NCBI GenBank assembly: GCA_022575985.1
Contig: JAKSXM010000014.1
Span: 28,644,001 to 28,708,000, forward strand
Source of the DNA: Anagrus nilaparvatae
Taxonomy: Eukaryota; Arthropoda; Insecta; Hymenoptera; Mymaridae
Direction: 5' to 3'
DNA length: 64,000 bases
Shown here one piece after another: positions 23,201 through 35,688 of the stretch. Positions within the stretch are counted from its first letter, which is position 1. Every line of letters begins with the position of its first letter. The notes below the pieces were generated by a model. That model saw only the letters and a program-made list of their open reading frames with translations. It made no database searches and had not been told where the DNA came from. The translations under genes and the position numbers were made by a program.

Positions 23201-24842
23201 CAGGACAAATGACTTCGAAACGTCGGCAAAAAATTATTGTAAGAAATAATAAAATCCTTTATTTGAAAGAATCAAGTATTTTTAATAATTTATTTTTAAA
23301 ACTTACCTTATTCAAGGAGAAAAGAAATTAATAAAATTAAAGCAATATTTAATTTTTGAACTAATATTTTTCTCGAAAACGAAATGACTTTGTTAGTGTA
23401 TATAATAATGTCGAATATTCTTCAATGTTAATTAAATTTTAACTTTATATACAAAACTAATCATTTAAGAATTTTAACTTATAAGAATGATCATTTAAGA
23501 GTACATAAACTTTTTCTAAGAGTGCATTAACTTTTTTGTTTTTCTCCCGCTTCTGAATGTTAAGAATCGTTTGTGGGGAAGGTAAAACATTTAGAATTCT
23601 CTTTGAAATTTTTCTTCGGAAAACAATACTGTAGTGGAACTTTTCTCTTCAGAACTTTTTTTGTATAAAACTGCATTTATTAAAATATTGCTCAATATAG
23701 TTTTCTTTTAAAATAAGGAATTTACTTTTCATACAAAACAAGTTAGAATTGTAGTTGTCCTGTTTTTTCGCTAGGTGTAATTCACGTAAAAATATCAAGA
23801 TTTTTTTGACTCGTGGCTCAAAAATCCGGATCCTCTTCCTGTTTTATAAATAGAATCAAATTTGAATTAATTTATATGAACCTGCGGAAGTCAAGTTTAT
23901 AAAAATTCAAAATATTTTCAATATGTAAGTCTTTAAAAATCAGTTCCTACATTTTGCAAATTTAGAAAAAAATTTTAACATTTTTAATTTATTCATATTA
24001 TTACAAATCAATTAGCTTATTAAAAATATTTCCTTGATTTGCCTTAAGTTTTGTAAATAATCATGTATAAAATTTTTCTATTAAAAAACAACCTGCAAAT
24101 TTACTATAACAAAATATTTTTTTACATTTAAAAAAATAAAAATCTGTACATTCATTTAAAAATAATCAATCAATTGAATTACTTTTAAATTAAATCTACT
24201 GTAAAAATGTACGTAAAACTTTTTCAGTTCCTTTTTTGGATATTTATAGTCCTAAATTACTTAATTAGTGCAAAGCATACCGAAAATGTTGAATTTTCAC
24301 CTTAGCGTCAAAATTTCGAATAATTTTAACAATTAATATTAATTTGCCTTCATTAGGCCAAAAATTTGCAAAAAAATCACATAAATTTAACAATTTTACC
24401 ATAAGAACCAAAAAAGTAAATAATTGATACCTCATGACATAGTAACACAGTATGAATAAAAAAAAAACAGAAGCGTAAAAAATCTAAAAAACATAACGGT
24501 TCATAACCGAAAAAACAACAAACACCCGCATATTAAAAAACGTTATAACTGAAGAAAAACCGTTGCTATTTAATATATAGTAAATACACTGGTTAAACCT
24601 GTTGATTCCCTTTAAATTAATGACATTGAAATACAAAAAATCAGGATAATAAAAAATAATATAATAATATAAAAATACAAAACTAGACTTCCTGGTTCCT
24701 ATTTTAAAAATTTTATGCAAATAAATAAAGAAACGTTAAAAATATTAAAAAACTTGTTTATTTAATTTGAAAAGAATGAAAAAAAAAAAAATTGAGTGAG
24801 AAAGATATAGGAAATAAACAAAACGAAAGCAAAAAAAAAAAT
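20291..24842. other. Long AT-rich noncoding stretch
   Basis: No gene recognised. It contains homopolymer runs (A14 near 21540), ATATAT tracts and a CpG patch at 21885-21910 (GCCACGCG, TCCCGGCGATTCG). A 13-bp string TTATGCCACGCGA (22064-22076) is inverted at 24856-24868. Open frames at 21849-22046, 22579-22779 and 24484-24720 are low-complexity or motif-free. Confidence 0.5.
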
Positions 24843-25420
24843 TTTCGCGTTTTGATCGCGTGGCATAATCATCTTTTTTAAAATAATAATAAAAAACGGC
24901 CGGTTTTCCCTTTTCTTCCTTCCTTTCTTCCTTCCGGGATAGCCAGTGTCCTGCGCCTGCCGAAAAAATACAAGTCGTCTATAATAGATTTAGTAAAAAT
25001 ATCGCGAATCAGGTTTTCGTTCCCACCAAATATAGTGGACATTATATATAATTTTTGTAAATAGTAACATCCCTTAATGGTCATCGGGTTAATTTCCTTG
25101 GGCTTATTTCATATATAAAATACAATATTTTTTTATCTTCGCAATGTATGTCTTAAATGAAAAACCGGATTTTTTAAAAATTTTATAAAGATTTCGAAGG
25201 GTTCAGGTAAGGGTCAGTAGTTCGAAAAACGATGAGCAATAAAATATAGAAAGAATCCGGAAACTTGCTAAACCGGATCTATTGGTCACTTTCGGTCCCC
25301 TTTCGCGAAAAACCGGCGGTGAGAACTGGACATAAGATGGACTCTCACTCTCTTTTATATTATTATTGAAGATTCTTTACAATTGTTTAAAAATAAACCG
25401 GTTATATTTTATAAAAATAT
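24843..25420. promoter_or_regulatory. Cluster of Grainyhead-type motifs, candidate enhancer
   Basis: In about 500 bp the CCGG-centred Grainyhead-like core occurs five times: GGCCGGTT (24898), AACCGGAT (25163), AACCGGAT (25271), AACCGGCG (25311) and an exact AACCGGTT (25396-25403). The known consensus for the Grh/LSF family is AACCGGTT with tolerated variants. The block is also less AT-rich than its surroundings and has a (CCTT)n-type tract at 24905-24937. No coding frame is credible. It lies about 20 kb upstream of the grainyhead start codon; function is inferred only. Confidence 0.4.
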
Positions 25421-26405
25421 TTTTTTTTTAATGATAAATGCATTAAAAAAAAATAATACGTAAGAAAAACGGCTACTGCAATTTAAAATTATTATATTTT
25501 TTAATCTTCTTTATGATTAATATATCATACCTATAAGAATAATAATAATAATAATAAATAGTACCTTTATGTGTATTAGTTTATATATGTAAATAGTTTA
25601 TAGGATATAAAAGTTTAAAAAAAAAAAAATTTCAGTCGTATACTCTCTCGTGGGTGGCTATAAATTTTACTATACGTATTATTTATAATATAAAATGGAC
25701 CAAGATAAGAATTACAGAGGCGGTATATAAATAATATAGAGTAATGTGTGTATAAAGTTTGAAAAATATTTATTATTATACTTCAATTTCTCTTTTTTAT
25801 ATACAAACTGATATCATTTTAAAAAGTCCATTTATTTTTTGATAAATATTTTATATTGAAGACTTTTTTCTTTTTACAAAAAGTACAGCACTTTGTATAA
25901 TTTATTATTAGATAGGGTTACTCGAAAATCTGTCGGGGAATTTTTAGATATGGAAAAATCTTTTTGTTAAGGAATTATTATATTTATAAACTGTTGTAAG
26001 TAACTGCTGCTTTTCAAAAATTTTGGTTTTACACAAAAATTGAAAATTAAAATTATTTTTTGTAAATATATTTTTCTAAATTCGCGCAAAAAATGTAAAT
26101 TTTTAACTTGTTTTTGTAAATTTAAGATTATTTTATATATGAATGTGCATAAAAAAAATTGTCAGTTTACAACTATTAAAATTAGTAAAATTATGAGATT
26201 TATCGAAAATTCACAAATTGGTGCCGAAATTTACTTTTCACAAATAAATTATATTTTTTTTTTTATTTACACGAATTACTTTTAACAGTGATTGGTAAAA
26301 AGAAAGAATTTTAATTTTTGGGTAACTCAGATTCAGAAAAACTTGAGGTGAACACTTATATTATTAAGGTGGTATTAATTAATTTTGTAACTAAGGGAAA
26401 ATAAG
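25421..26405. other. AT-rich noncoding DNA with (AAT)n tract
   Basis: A short AAT microsatellite at about 25533-25557. No gene; the 81-codon frame at 26040-26285 is low complexity. Confidence 0.5.
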
Positions 26406-26407
26406 TA

Positions 26408-26834
26408 CACTGTAAAAAGTAGCTTCCTTGGTTTTACAAAAAAAATAGAATTTTTTCGAAAAATTAGTCAATTTTCAAAAAATTTTGTAAATATTCGATA
26501 AAAATCGTAAATTTACTAAATTTAGTATATTATCGAAAAATTCGAGAATTCTCGATGTTTTTTTGTGAATTTACGAAAAAAGTTCTAAATTCACAACTAT
26601 TTTTCGGAAATTTGCAACTATTTTTTGAAAATTTTCGAAAAAAAATGGTAAATTATCAATTTTTCTTGCGAATCCACAAAAAAAAATCGAAAATACTCGA
26701 ATTTTTTGTTAATATACTAAATTTAGTAAATATACGATTTTTTTCGAATATTTACAAATTTTTTAAATGTTCTAATTTTTAAATTAAAATGTTCTAATTT
26801 TTTTGTTAATATAAGAAAGTTACTTTTTACAGTG
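26408..26834. mobile_element. Palindromic MITE, TIR CACTGTAAAAAGTA, copy A
   Basis: It starts CACTGTAAAAAGTAGCTTCC and ends with the inverse of CACTGTAAAAAGTAACTTTC, flanked by TA (26406-26407 and 26835-26836). The arms continue inward over nearly the whole length (TTCGAAAAATT, AATTTACTAAATTTAGTA and similar), so the strand can fold on itself. The copy at 35689-36112 is highly similar over its full length. Short open frames inside are accidental. Confidence 0.85.
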
Positions 26835-26836
26835 TA

Positions 26837-29716
26837 CCTATTTCAGATGCTTAGGTACTTTTGACATAGATTACATACTATGGGAGCAAATTTTTCCTTA
26901 GAAATATTTAAAATATTCTCTCTCTTAACTAAAAATCTAAAATATTTCGTTCCCAAACTTTCTCCAAAATCCAAAAACTAAAATTTTCCATAACTGCAGC
27001 ACTTAAAAAAACATTTATTTCTTATCTCAAAGAAAAAATGTCATTAAAATAATTATTTACATTAAAAAAACGTCATGTTAAACCAAACGAAAATGATCGA
27101 ACGATATAAAGATCCACAGCCAAGATTAAAGAAAAAAGTACCACACTAAATGAATGTTGACTTATTTATCGATATTACTAGCAAAAGAATAATATTATTT
27201 AATTAATAAATATAAATAATAAATTTTTGTTATAAACACACACTCACATGTACACATATAATAATAATATCTCACAGTAGTAGATACTTTAATTTAGATC
27301 AAAGTTAAAAAAATAAATGAGTTAAAAAATATATTAAAAATGGAGACTGCCTACTGTGTGAAGTATATATTACGATTTCAAACCAATATAACATTAATTA
27401 TTATTAAAAAGCATATAGACTTATTTTTTATGCGTTGAAAGATTTAATAAAAAACAAAAAAATAATATTTTCCAATTTATATATCCTGATTATTTATATT
27501 ATGTACGCTGTATATCTTGGCTACTGTATATTAGATGTTTAAATCTTATCAATTTCAACAAAAAAATTTTAATGGAATAAAATTTTCTTTTATTTTTTTT
27601 AATTTATTAGTTTTAAAATAATGTTTTATACTTATTACTTTGATCATTTTTTTTTTCTTTACGTATTAGTAACGACGACGAGTTACCAATATGTCGTTTA
27701 TTTTATATTCTTTGAAGCTTTTTATGTACTATAACAGTATTAAATATATAACATTTTTTTTTATGTTTTTAATCTAAGATATTTATTTAATTGCATGTGT
27801 GTATCTATGTAAGTACTCTGAGAAATTATTTCATTTCATTTGACTTTTTTTTTTTTGCAGGTCATTTTTGATACTACCTGCTACTGTAATATGTTGATGG
27901 AAAACAAACCCTCGAATATTGAAATCCAGTTTTTTCTTTATTGTTGTAAATGTCCTATTTTTTGGTCACATATATTTTTTTTTACTGATCAAGTACTCTT
28001 TAATCTTGATTTATACCTAAGATTTTCTGATGGTTCTTGTGCTAATTTTTTTTTCCTAAGAATTTTGGTCGTATTGCAAAAAAAAAACGTTTTAGTTTAG
28101 CAATATCCTGTTTCTCTTTTTTTTTTTGGTTTAGTAATAATTTTTATTTAAATTATATATATTGAAAATAAAAATATTCGTGTGAAATATCAAATGATAA
28201 TTTTTTGATAGACATTTTATTAAAAAAAATTAATTTTCATAATTTTTAAATTTGGATCACCAAATTATGTCATATAGTCATACATCAATTTATTATCATG
28301 AATGGGTCATATTTCATATCATAAACTTACAGTATAATTTAGCCTAATCTAAAAATCGAGACTATTTTAATGCGTCGAACTTTCATTTTTGTTCCTGAGA
28401 GTTGGCTAACTTTATGGGCTCACAACTTTTTCGAGAAACCGTGACCAAAAAAATTTTCTAAAAAAAGTGAATTGTTTTGGTCTACGCTATCAAAAAATTG
28501 GCTGTCATAATCATACGCAGTTTTTACCATAGCTATATTCCCAAAGTGTAACTTCTAAAAAAGAAAATTTAATTTCTAGAAAAAAAAAATTTTAATCCGA
28601 ATTAGTGAAAATAATTAAAAAAAATGCATCTTTTTATTATTAAATCCCTCATATTTTTATAATTTATTTGTTATTATATATTTTTGAGGCAGTTATTTTA
28701 AAAAGTTGTTTAGATTTTCAATAATCGGGTGAAATTTATTCCTATATCTATCAAAAAAATAAGATTCCGAAAATCAAAGCTTATTAGGCGAAATACACGG
28801 GTTTTTTTTGAACAAATTTTTGGTGCTCCGTTAGCTATAATTTAAAGTTAATTGCATTCCATCCGTAAATTAAAAACACAAGAAACTTTTTAAAATTACT
28901 ATCAAGCAAACTCGAAAGTGAATTGCATTTTAAAAACTATATAAATATTCCACAGACTAGAAACTACAATCTTCTAAATTTTAAAGTAAAAATTTGTTTT
29001 TATTTTAATCTGAATAATCGTTTATAGAAAAAAATATTTAAATTTTAAAAATTTTATAATTTTTGTACTGCTACATAGACTTTTGAGATTTAATTATTTA
29101 TAAATTAACAATCTCTTCTTTCTTAAATCATCATTTAAAGTTTATTTTATCGGCCTACGAATAGGATTTGTTACAAAAATAAATTTTATTTGTAACTGTA
29201 TAGAAAATGTTTAAAATAAAATAGTTAAATTATAATACTTCATCTTATTCATATTTAATTATATCCAAACGATAATTATATTTATATTGATGGTAGTAGC
29301 ATGCACTATTTGAATAATTATTTTTTCAATTTTTGATTCATTGAAATATTTTGTTGAATAATGTGTTACTGGCTTATATGCATACAATAATAAAATGATA
29401 TATATGTCACATAATGAATGCCGTAAAAATTGTGTTTCTCGAAAGAGAATTGACTTTTAATTATTATATAAGATACTGGCTTCTCAAAAACCTGCATCTT
29501 ATTCTGAATCAAATTATTATGAAACAAAACATGTACCTTCAAGTAAATAAGTATTTGAAATTAAGTTATTGAATTTATTCATTTGTGTATTATAATCATT
29601 CATTCTTTCTATTAAAAGCTTGATAAAATTGCACCTTACATTAAAAAATTATATTATCCTTAAAAATTGATAAATTTATTTAAAAATGATTTTGTAGTTT
29701 AATAAATCTGACAAAA
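26837..29716. other. AT-rich noncoding DNA
   Basis: No recognised gene. A polypyrimidine tract with CAG at 27841-27860 precedes an 86-codon cysteine-containing frame (to 28100), but the product matches nothing I know and lacks start or exon support. A hairpin repeat copy is at about 29436-29475. Confidence 0.45.
29430..29480 (-). repeat. Dispersed hairpin repeat copy (TTCTCTTTCGAGAA)
   Basis: On the minus strand it reads CTTATATAATAATTAAAAGT, then CAATTCTCTTTCGAGAAACA. This is the same layout as the copy at 54130-54175. Confidence 0.55.
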
Positions 29717-31124
29717 GAGTCGTATCGCCTAATAGGATCAATCGTGAACATTAGGCCTAGTGAACATGCGTATTGTAAAGATAAAAGAGGGTAGTATTCA
29801 TGTTATTTGATCCCTTAAAACAGGGTCCATTTTTTACCTAAAAAGGGCAAATTAATTATTAATAACAAATTAATGCAAAATTGGCCATAATTTGAGGGCT
29901 GAACCTAACAATTTATACAATTTTAAAAAGGGACCAAAGAAATTTTATGTTATTTGACCTGCCAAAGCGGAATTTTCTATTTTTAAAGACATAAGATTAA
30001 TTTTTTAAACAATATTAGATTGTTAACCAATTGTCGCAAAAAATCGGTGAAATTCTTGTTTGATACATAGTATTATATATTTTTTGATCTGCTTAACACA
30101 AATCTCTAGTTGATTTCACCTAAAAAATTACCAGTTTCTTGTACCTAATAAATTATTACGAAATATGATCTGAAATCAGAGGTGGGCGTGCACGGCATTC
30201 TGGGCACGGAAAACTAACAGCCGTATATACGGCTAATACGGCTAAGCAGCATAATGATCCGTGCACTGTCTGTCAATACTTTGTTTTTATAAATATACGG
30301 ATCCGTTATGCATATGAGTGTTAGTGTTATACCCATACGGGTCTGTTGGTAATATGAAAATACCTAGGTCTCATACGTATAGTGACCCGTGGGCATTATG
30401 AAAATACCCAGGTCCTATATGCATACGGGCCCGTATAAGAAATATTCACAGCTCTGTCTGAAATAAAGATCTTAAATGATATGTTAAATATTGTTTAAGG
30501 ACGTTGACTAGATTGAAAATGGCTGAGAGATTTAAGAATTTATATGGCAATGCTAAGTGTATAAAGTATTGCACCAAGAAATAAGCGCACTTTAAATATA
30601 TAATAACAGCGAGCTTGAATTTGAAAATCGTACCCAACAACAAAAAATTTGAAATAGTATACTTAAAAGTTGAGTTATAAAACTGTTTTGTTCCCCATAA
30701 GAGACTGTACAAAATTTCAAGTTTTAGGTCAAATAACTCAAAAATTAAACGGTCAAAATGTCTCAGATTTTGTAAGGTGATTTTAAATGGTAAACAATCA
30801 AATCTGGCCAATTTTCATACAAATCGTATATTTTTTTCAATCTGTAGTCAGCGTCCTTAAACAATTAATCTGATGTCTTCAAAAATAGAAAATTCCGCTT
30901 TGGCAGGTCAAATTACATAAAATTTCCTTGGTCTCTTTTTAAAATTTTATAAATTGTCAGTCCTCTAATTACGGCCAGTTATGCAATAATTTGTTAATAA
31001 CAATTAATCTTCCACTCTTAGTAAAAAATCTCCCTTGGATTCGCTTTAAGGAGACCAAAAAACAAATATCACCTACTTTTATCCACATAGGCGTATGTCC
31101 ACGAAAAATCTTATAGGGCGGCTC
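29717..31124. mobile_element. 1.4-kb foldback element with nested hAT MITE
   Basis: The left arm (about 29717-30010) is inverted at 30857-31124. The best part is TTTGACCTGCCAAAGCGGAA and its neighbours, present in both arms. The loop holds a hAT-type element (30177-30456) and an unremarkable AT-rich remainder. Pieces of the arm also occur near 17830-17900. No transposase is seen; the 121-codon frame at 30446-30811 has no recognised motif. Confidence 0.65.
30177..30456. mobile_element. hAT-type MITE with perfect 8-bp TSD
   Basis: The ends are CAGAGGTGGGCG on the left and the inverse of CAGAGCTGTGAATA on the right. The 8-bp target-site duplication TCTGAAAT is at 30169-30176 and 30457-30464. 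CAGAG-type ends and 8-bp duplications are hallmarks of hAT transposons. The interior is built of short palindromes such as GCCGTATATACGGC and repeated TACGG/CCGTA words. The element starting at 63763 shares the CAGAGCTG end and the same internal vocabulary. Confidence 0.85.
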
Positions 31125-31434
31125 AACTACAAAATATAATGCCAAAATTTAGATAAATAATATATATAAATAAACTTTTTGTTATTATAATACAAACAAA
31201 GGTACAAAATTAGGCAAAATATTTTTAATAGTTAATTTAAAATATAATTTAAAAATTCAAAAATTATTTTGCTATTTTTAAAATCATATACCTACTTAAC
31301 TATATATACTATTTTATAAAAATATATACTGTTTTAAAATTTAAACTTATTTTATTTATCAAATAAAGCCTTAGTAAAGCTGTATCTAATAAAGACAGTT
31401 ACTACCTTTTTCATTTACCCGGTAATTCAGAATA
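31125..31434. other. Intergenic, nothing recognised
   Basis: AT-rich. TTTACCCGGTAATTCAGAA near 31414-31432 resembles TTTACCCGTTAATTCAGAA near 3960-3978, so a short old repeat lies here. Confidence 0.4.
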
Positions 31435-32022
31435 TAGTAGAGGAAATCATTACATCAAAATGAGGTAATTAGCGGTTTTCCAACAACACCTAAAAGTACC
31501 TCAATCTTTGTGAAATTCGCTTCAGCACTACATTAGTCAAAAAGTTGTGGTATTTAAACTTTTTGGACAAAACTCCACTGGGGTTTATTTGCCCCTTCCG
31601 GGGGATGAATAAAAATTAATTGGAATCAATTAAGTTTTGCATTCTAAAACGAAAAGGTTAATATGAATTTTTTAATTAAATGCATCCCTTTCAAGTTACA
31701 GCCCTTAAAACTTTGATTTATTCGAATGAAATACTCAGAGTAATCAAAGTTTTAAGTTCAAAGTTTTGAAATGGGTGCATTTAATTTCATATATTCACCT
31801 TTTCGTTTTAAAATGCCTAAATTAATTGATTCCAATAGTTTTTTAAACAATTTTTTTTTGCCCCCTTAAAATGGGCAAACCAACCACAATGGGGCTTTGT
31901 CCAAAAAGTTTAAATGACACAACTTTTTGGCTAAGGTTGTAAAGAAGCGAATTTTACAAAAATTTAGGTCAGTTTTAGGTGTTTGTGGAAAACCGGAAGG
32001 TCTATAATGATTTCCTCTACTA
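31435..32022. mobile_element. Palindromic MITE, TIR TAGTAGAGGAAAT, copy 1
   Basis: The two halves are inverted copies. The left reads TAGTAGAGGAAATCATTA, AAATTCGCTTCAGCAC, AAAAAGTTGTG, CTTTTTGGAC, GCCCC, TTTTGCATTCTAAAACGAAA and TTTCAAGTTACAGCCC. The right repeats these in reverse. The centre is near 31735. TA is probably the target duplication. No open frame; a second, longer copy lies at 33177-33930. Confidence 0.8.
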
Positions 32023-33176
32023 ATAGTATTTCCCTGACTTTGTTTTCAACACTAAAATATTACTAAAAATTTTTTAAGCATATGATTATGAACTAGTTTC
32101 ACTCATTTGGGTACAATAAGTTTACAATAATATCTGTATTTGTCAGTTATTGCTTTCTTCATTTGTTCAGCAGAATATACATTTGCATATTTGTGAATTG
32201 CTTACTATAGCTTATTAGAAAAATGATTTGCATTTGTAAAATGGTGTTCGTTATGTATTGACGAGATGTATGAATACATATAAGTTTTTGATAATAATAA
32301 ATGTTTTTACTTGTGTGCCTTTGTGCTGCACAATTATAAAATTACAGTTAGGAGTTTGCTAATATAGTGCGCATACAACGATTGAGGAATGCTGATTTAC
32401 ATTTGGTATTTGCATACAAAATAATATTCATAAGTGTTCATAATTTTAAGTTTTATTCACAATAGTATAGCATATATTCGAAGAAGCAAAATTCCTACTC
32501 ATATATCGATTTAATTTAGGTACAAATCTCTATTTCAAAGACCCCTTTTTTATTAAAAGGTCGATATAATTTCAGGTCGCTGAATACTAGATACCGTCAA
32601 AGACGGGTAGAGCGAAGCTGATCATGTTAGAAAAAAGCAAGAAAAGAGTTTCAGTATTTTTTTAATTTTGGGATTCTAAAAATTTTGATTGGATTGAGTT
32701 CAATAATAATGTTTAAATAAGACGTAAAAAAATGTTAAGCAAAGATAGAATTTTGAAGTATTGGCCAGAAAGGACACAAAAAATTCGCGCCTTATTTTTA
32801 ACCTTGTTATTTGTTTGCTGAAAAGATTTCAACCAAACTTTTCATTGCAGCTTTGTTATTACGTGCTTTTTCCATAATTCATAAAAAAAAAAATTCTCTG
32901 GACTCTAATACCCCTCAATTTACTCAATTACCAAATTAATATACACTCAAGTCAGAATGTGGTGTAACGGTTTCCGAATTCAACAATCAAAATTAGAAAA
33001 TCTTCTGTAGGTCTCGTATGACGCTGAACCCGAATTTGGGGTCCTACTGGGTTAGAAAAAAAGGAAAATACAGCAGAAACTTTCCAATTTATGGGTTTTT
33101 TTAGAATATTTTGTAACTAATTATCAAATTATTTATTTAGTTTTTATTTTATTTGGTTTCAATAAATAGTAGAGGA
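32023..33176. other. Between two MITE copies, no gene seen
   Basis: AT-rich sequence of mixed complexity. Frames are short and motif-free. Confidence 0.45.
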
Positions 33177-33930
33177 AATTATTACACCAAAATGAGGTAA
33201 TTGCCCGTATTCTACCAACAACAAGAATAACCCAAATTTTTGTGAAATTCGCTTCAGCACTATCTTAGCTAAAAAGTTGTGGTTTCAAAACTTTTTGGAC
33301 GAACCCCTATTTGGGTTGGTTTGCCCCTTCCTGGAGGTGAACAAAAATTTTACAAAAAGTGATTGGAATCGATTAAATTTTGCATTCTAAAACGAAAAGG
33401 TGAATATGAATTTTTTAATTAAACGCACCCCTTTCAAGTTACAGCCCTTAAAACTTTGATTCTTTCGATGAAATACTTAGAGTAATCAAAGTTCTAAGGG
33501 CTGTAACTTGAAAGCTGCGCATTTAATTAAAAAATTCATATTCACCTTTTCGTTTTAAAATGCCTAAATTAATTGATTCCGATCATTTTTCAAACAATTT
33601 TCTTTTGCCCCCTCAAAAAGGGGCAAACCAACCCCAATGGGGCTTTGTCCCAAAATTTTTGAAACCACAACTTTTTAGCTAAGGTAGTGCTGAAGTGAAT
33701 GCACAAAAATTTGGATTATTCTTGTTGTTGGTGGAATTCGGGCAGGGAATGGGGGGGAATGGGCTTTGTCCCAAAATTTTTGAAACCACAACTTTTTAGC
33801 TAAGGTAGTGCTGAAGTGAATGCACAAAAATTTGGATTATTCTTGTTGTTGGTGGAATTCGGGCAGGGAATAATTTACAAACTGTTCTTGTTGTTGGTGG
33901 AATTCGGGTATGTAATTATTTCCTCTACTA
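33177..33930. mobile_element. Palindromic MITE, copy 2, with internal duplication
   Basis: Same family and ends as the copy at 31435. Its right arm carries an extra duplicated segment of about 120 bp: the string from GGGCTTTGTCCCAAAATTTT to GGTGGAATTCGGGCAGGGAA occurs at about 33640-33750 and again at about 33762-33870, and GTTCTTGTTGTTGGTGGAAT recurs once more near 33883-33902. The copies are nearly identical, so the duplication is recent. Confidence 0.8.
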
Positions 33931-34540
33931 AAAGGAATATTAGAGCTAATTATTGGTGTTGAAAGCTATCTCCAGGATAAAATAAAATCGGAAAAATACA
34001 ATGAGTTTTTTTCTTTATTTTTCTTATAATCTTGCATTTGAAAAAGTTTTATCTTATTTTAACTTTTATTTAATTCACTGACTCCTATACGGGGGCAAAA
34101 ATGGAGAAAACTACCCCTAAATTTAACAAAAAATGAAAAAAACTTATAACTGGATCATGGAACATGATCACTTATAATAGTTTTAACTTATATTCCCTAA
34201 TTATTATAAGTCCTAAGACTGAAATTACAATAAAACCTATAAAGTTTTCTAAATTCTTGTTCTTATCAGGCCCTGACTCCCGCTTCAAATGAGTCCCTTA
34301 ATCGGAAATATTCTAAGTCCATTTCACACCACCCCCCTTAAAAACGTCGTCAATATTTCAACCCCCCCACCCCCTTAAAACGTCAATACTCGGTGGTCCC
34401 AAACGGGACGTGAATTTTATTTTATCAGGTGAATCGCTATTTGTTGATGTAATCTTAGCTGCGATTGGTTCTAATTTTTTGCTATTAAAGTCATTTCTAA
34501 AAACTCGGATACCGTAATTTTTTTTTCGCTGATTTTCTCA
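33931..34540. other. Intergenic with C-rich patches
   Basis: Contains C-runs (CACCACCCCCC near 34330 and CCCCCCCACCCCC near 34362) close to ACGTC. These resemble the reverse of the G-rich block at 19530-19560. No gene. Confidence 0.4.
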
Positions 34541-34860
34541 ATGTTATAGCAATTTAACCAAATGGTCATTTTTGGCCCAAAATGATTAATTTTTAAATTA
34601 TCTCAAAAATTGCAGTTTTAGACAAAAATGGTTTTTATAGGTCTCAACAATTTTCTGAAAGCTTTTTTCTAAAAATTCTTTATTTGTCCTTCAGAATTAT
34701 TTGTTTGCAAAATATTTTACCTTTTTAATTTTTAATTTTAAATTCTCTTCTTTACAGACAGTAAACTGAATGCCCCTTTTTGGCCTAAAATGATCGATTT
34801 TCAATTAGCTGCAAAAATCGTAGTTTTAACATTGAACATGTTTATAAGGAGGGGTAACCT
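34541..34860. repeat. Two diverged tandem units, about 220 bp apart
   Basis: CATTTTTGGCCCAAAATGAT, then A..GATT TTTAA, then GCA..TTTTAGAC near 34565-34640 recurs as CTTTTTGGCCTAAAATGATC, ATTAGCTGCAAAAATCGTAG near 34776-34840. Noncoding. Confidence 0.4.
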
Positions 34861-35501
34861 GTTAATCTGAAAATCAAGTGGGGTCAAATGTGCCTGATTT
34901 AAGGGGGAAGGTCCAATGGTACTTGGACAAATTTCAGTTTAGGCACTTAAAATAATCCGGGCTTAGAGACTTCTAATAATTCGAGTTGAAGGACTTAGAA
35001 TGTTTTCGATTTAAAAATCTTAGAATAATACAGCTTTACAGAATCAAAATAATTTGGGCTTAGAATCTTAACATCTAGTAAAGGTGATTATTACAAATTA
35101 TAAGAATAGCAATTTCATTTTAATGTTGCTTAGCATTTATGTATTATAACTAGTCCTTTTTAGAGGTTTAGTTTTCACGTCTTATAATTAGTCATTTAGC
35201 CCAATTAGAGCTTGTAATTATTGAATCCCAATATTTTCTTACTCTTTCTTCAAAAAAGGCAGTTAATTAGATAATTTTAGCTCTGCTTCCAAAATATTGC
35301 AAAAAAACCTTAAAATGGGGTAGTTTTTGCTAATTTTATGACCTCTACTTCTCAGCCTTTTTTGCACCCCAGATTAGGTATTTCAGAATCAAAGCATACC
35401 TATACTTTTGTATTCTAATTTTTTTGTTCTAGAAAAAATTAATCAATTTTTGAAAACAAAAAACTGAAATTATGACACCCCGAAATAAACTAGAAATACT
35501 T
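34861..35501. other. Intergenic, nothing recognised
   Basis: Mixed AT-rich sequence. CTTAGAA-type words recur about every 30 bp at 34950-35070, a weak degenerate tandem pattern. Confidence 0.4.
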
Positions 35502-35685
35502 AATTTAGATTTTAAATTTTTCGGTATTATTGCTCTGAAGGGGCATGTCGGGCTATTGAAGACCTGACGTTTACCCGCGCTCTTAGTGTTTATAGTATAC
35601 ATGATTTTGAGCTTTGATAAATGTCTTCAATGTACCGACAAGCCTCTCTAGAATTAAAATACCGAAAAATTTAAAATATAATTAA
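35502..35685. repeat. Inverted repeat abutting a MITE
   Basis: The left arm has TTTTAAATTTTTCGGTATT, then GTCGG and TTGAAGAC. The right arm is the inverse (GTCTTCAA, CCGACAAGCC, AATACCGAAAAATTTAAAAT). A related inverted pair lies at 38499-38671 (GGGGTACGTCGGGCCATC). The CACTGT MITE begins 3 bp after the right end. Confidence 0.5.
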
Positions 35686-35688
35686 GTA

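Noticed and set aside
22064..24868. 13-bp inverted match TTATGCCACGCGA / TCGCGTGGCATAA, 2.8 kb apart
   Set aside because: Too short and isolated; no flanking similarity or duplication that would make it a pair of element ends.
27841..28100. Possible exon after a T-rich tract and GCAG
   Set aside because: No donor, no start, no recognisable protein; T-rich tracts followed by AG are frequent here.
30446..30811. 121-codon minus-strand frame
   Set aside because: Lies in the loop of the foldback, has no motif and its end overlaps the hAT element.
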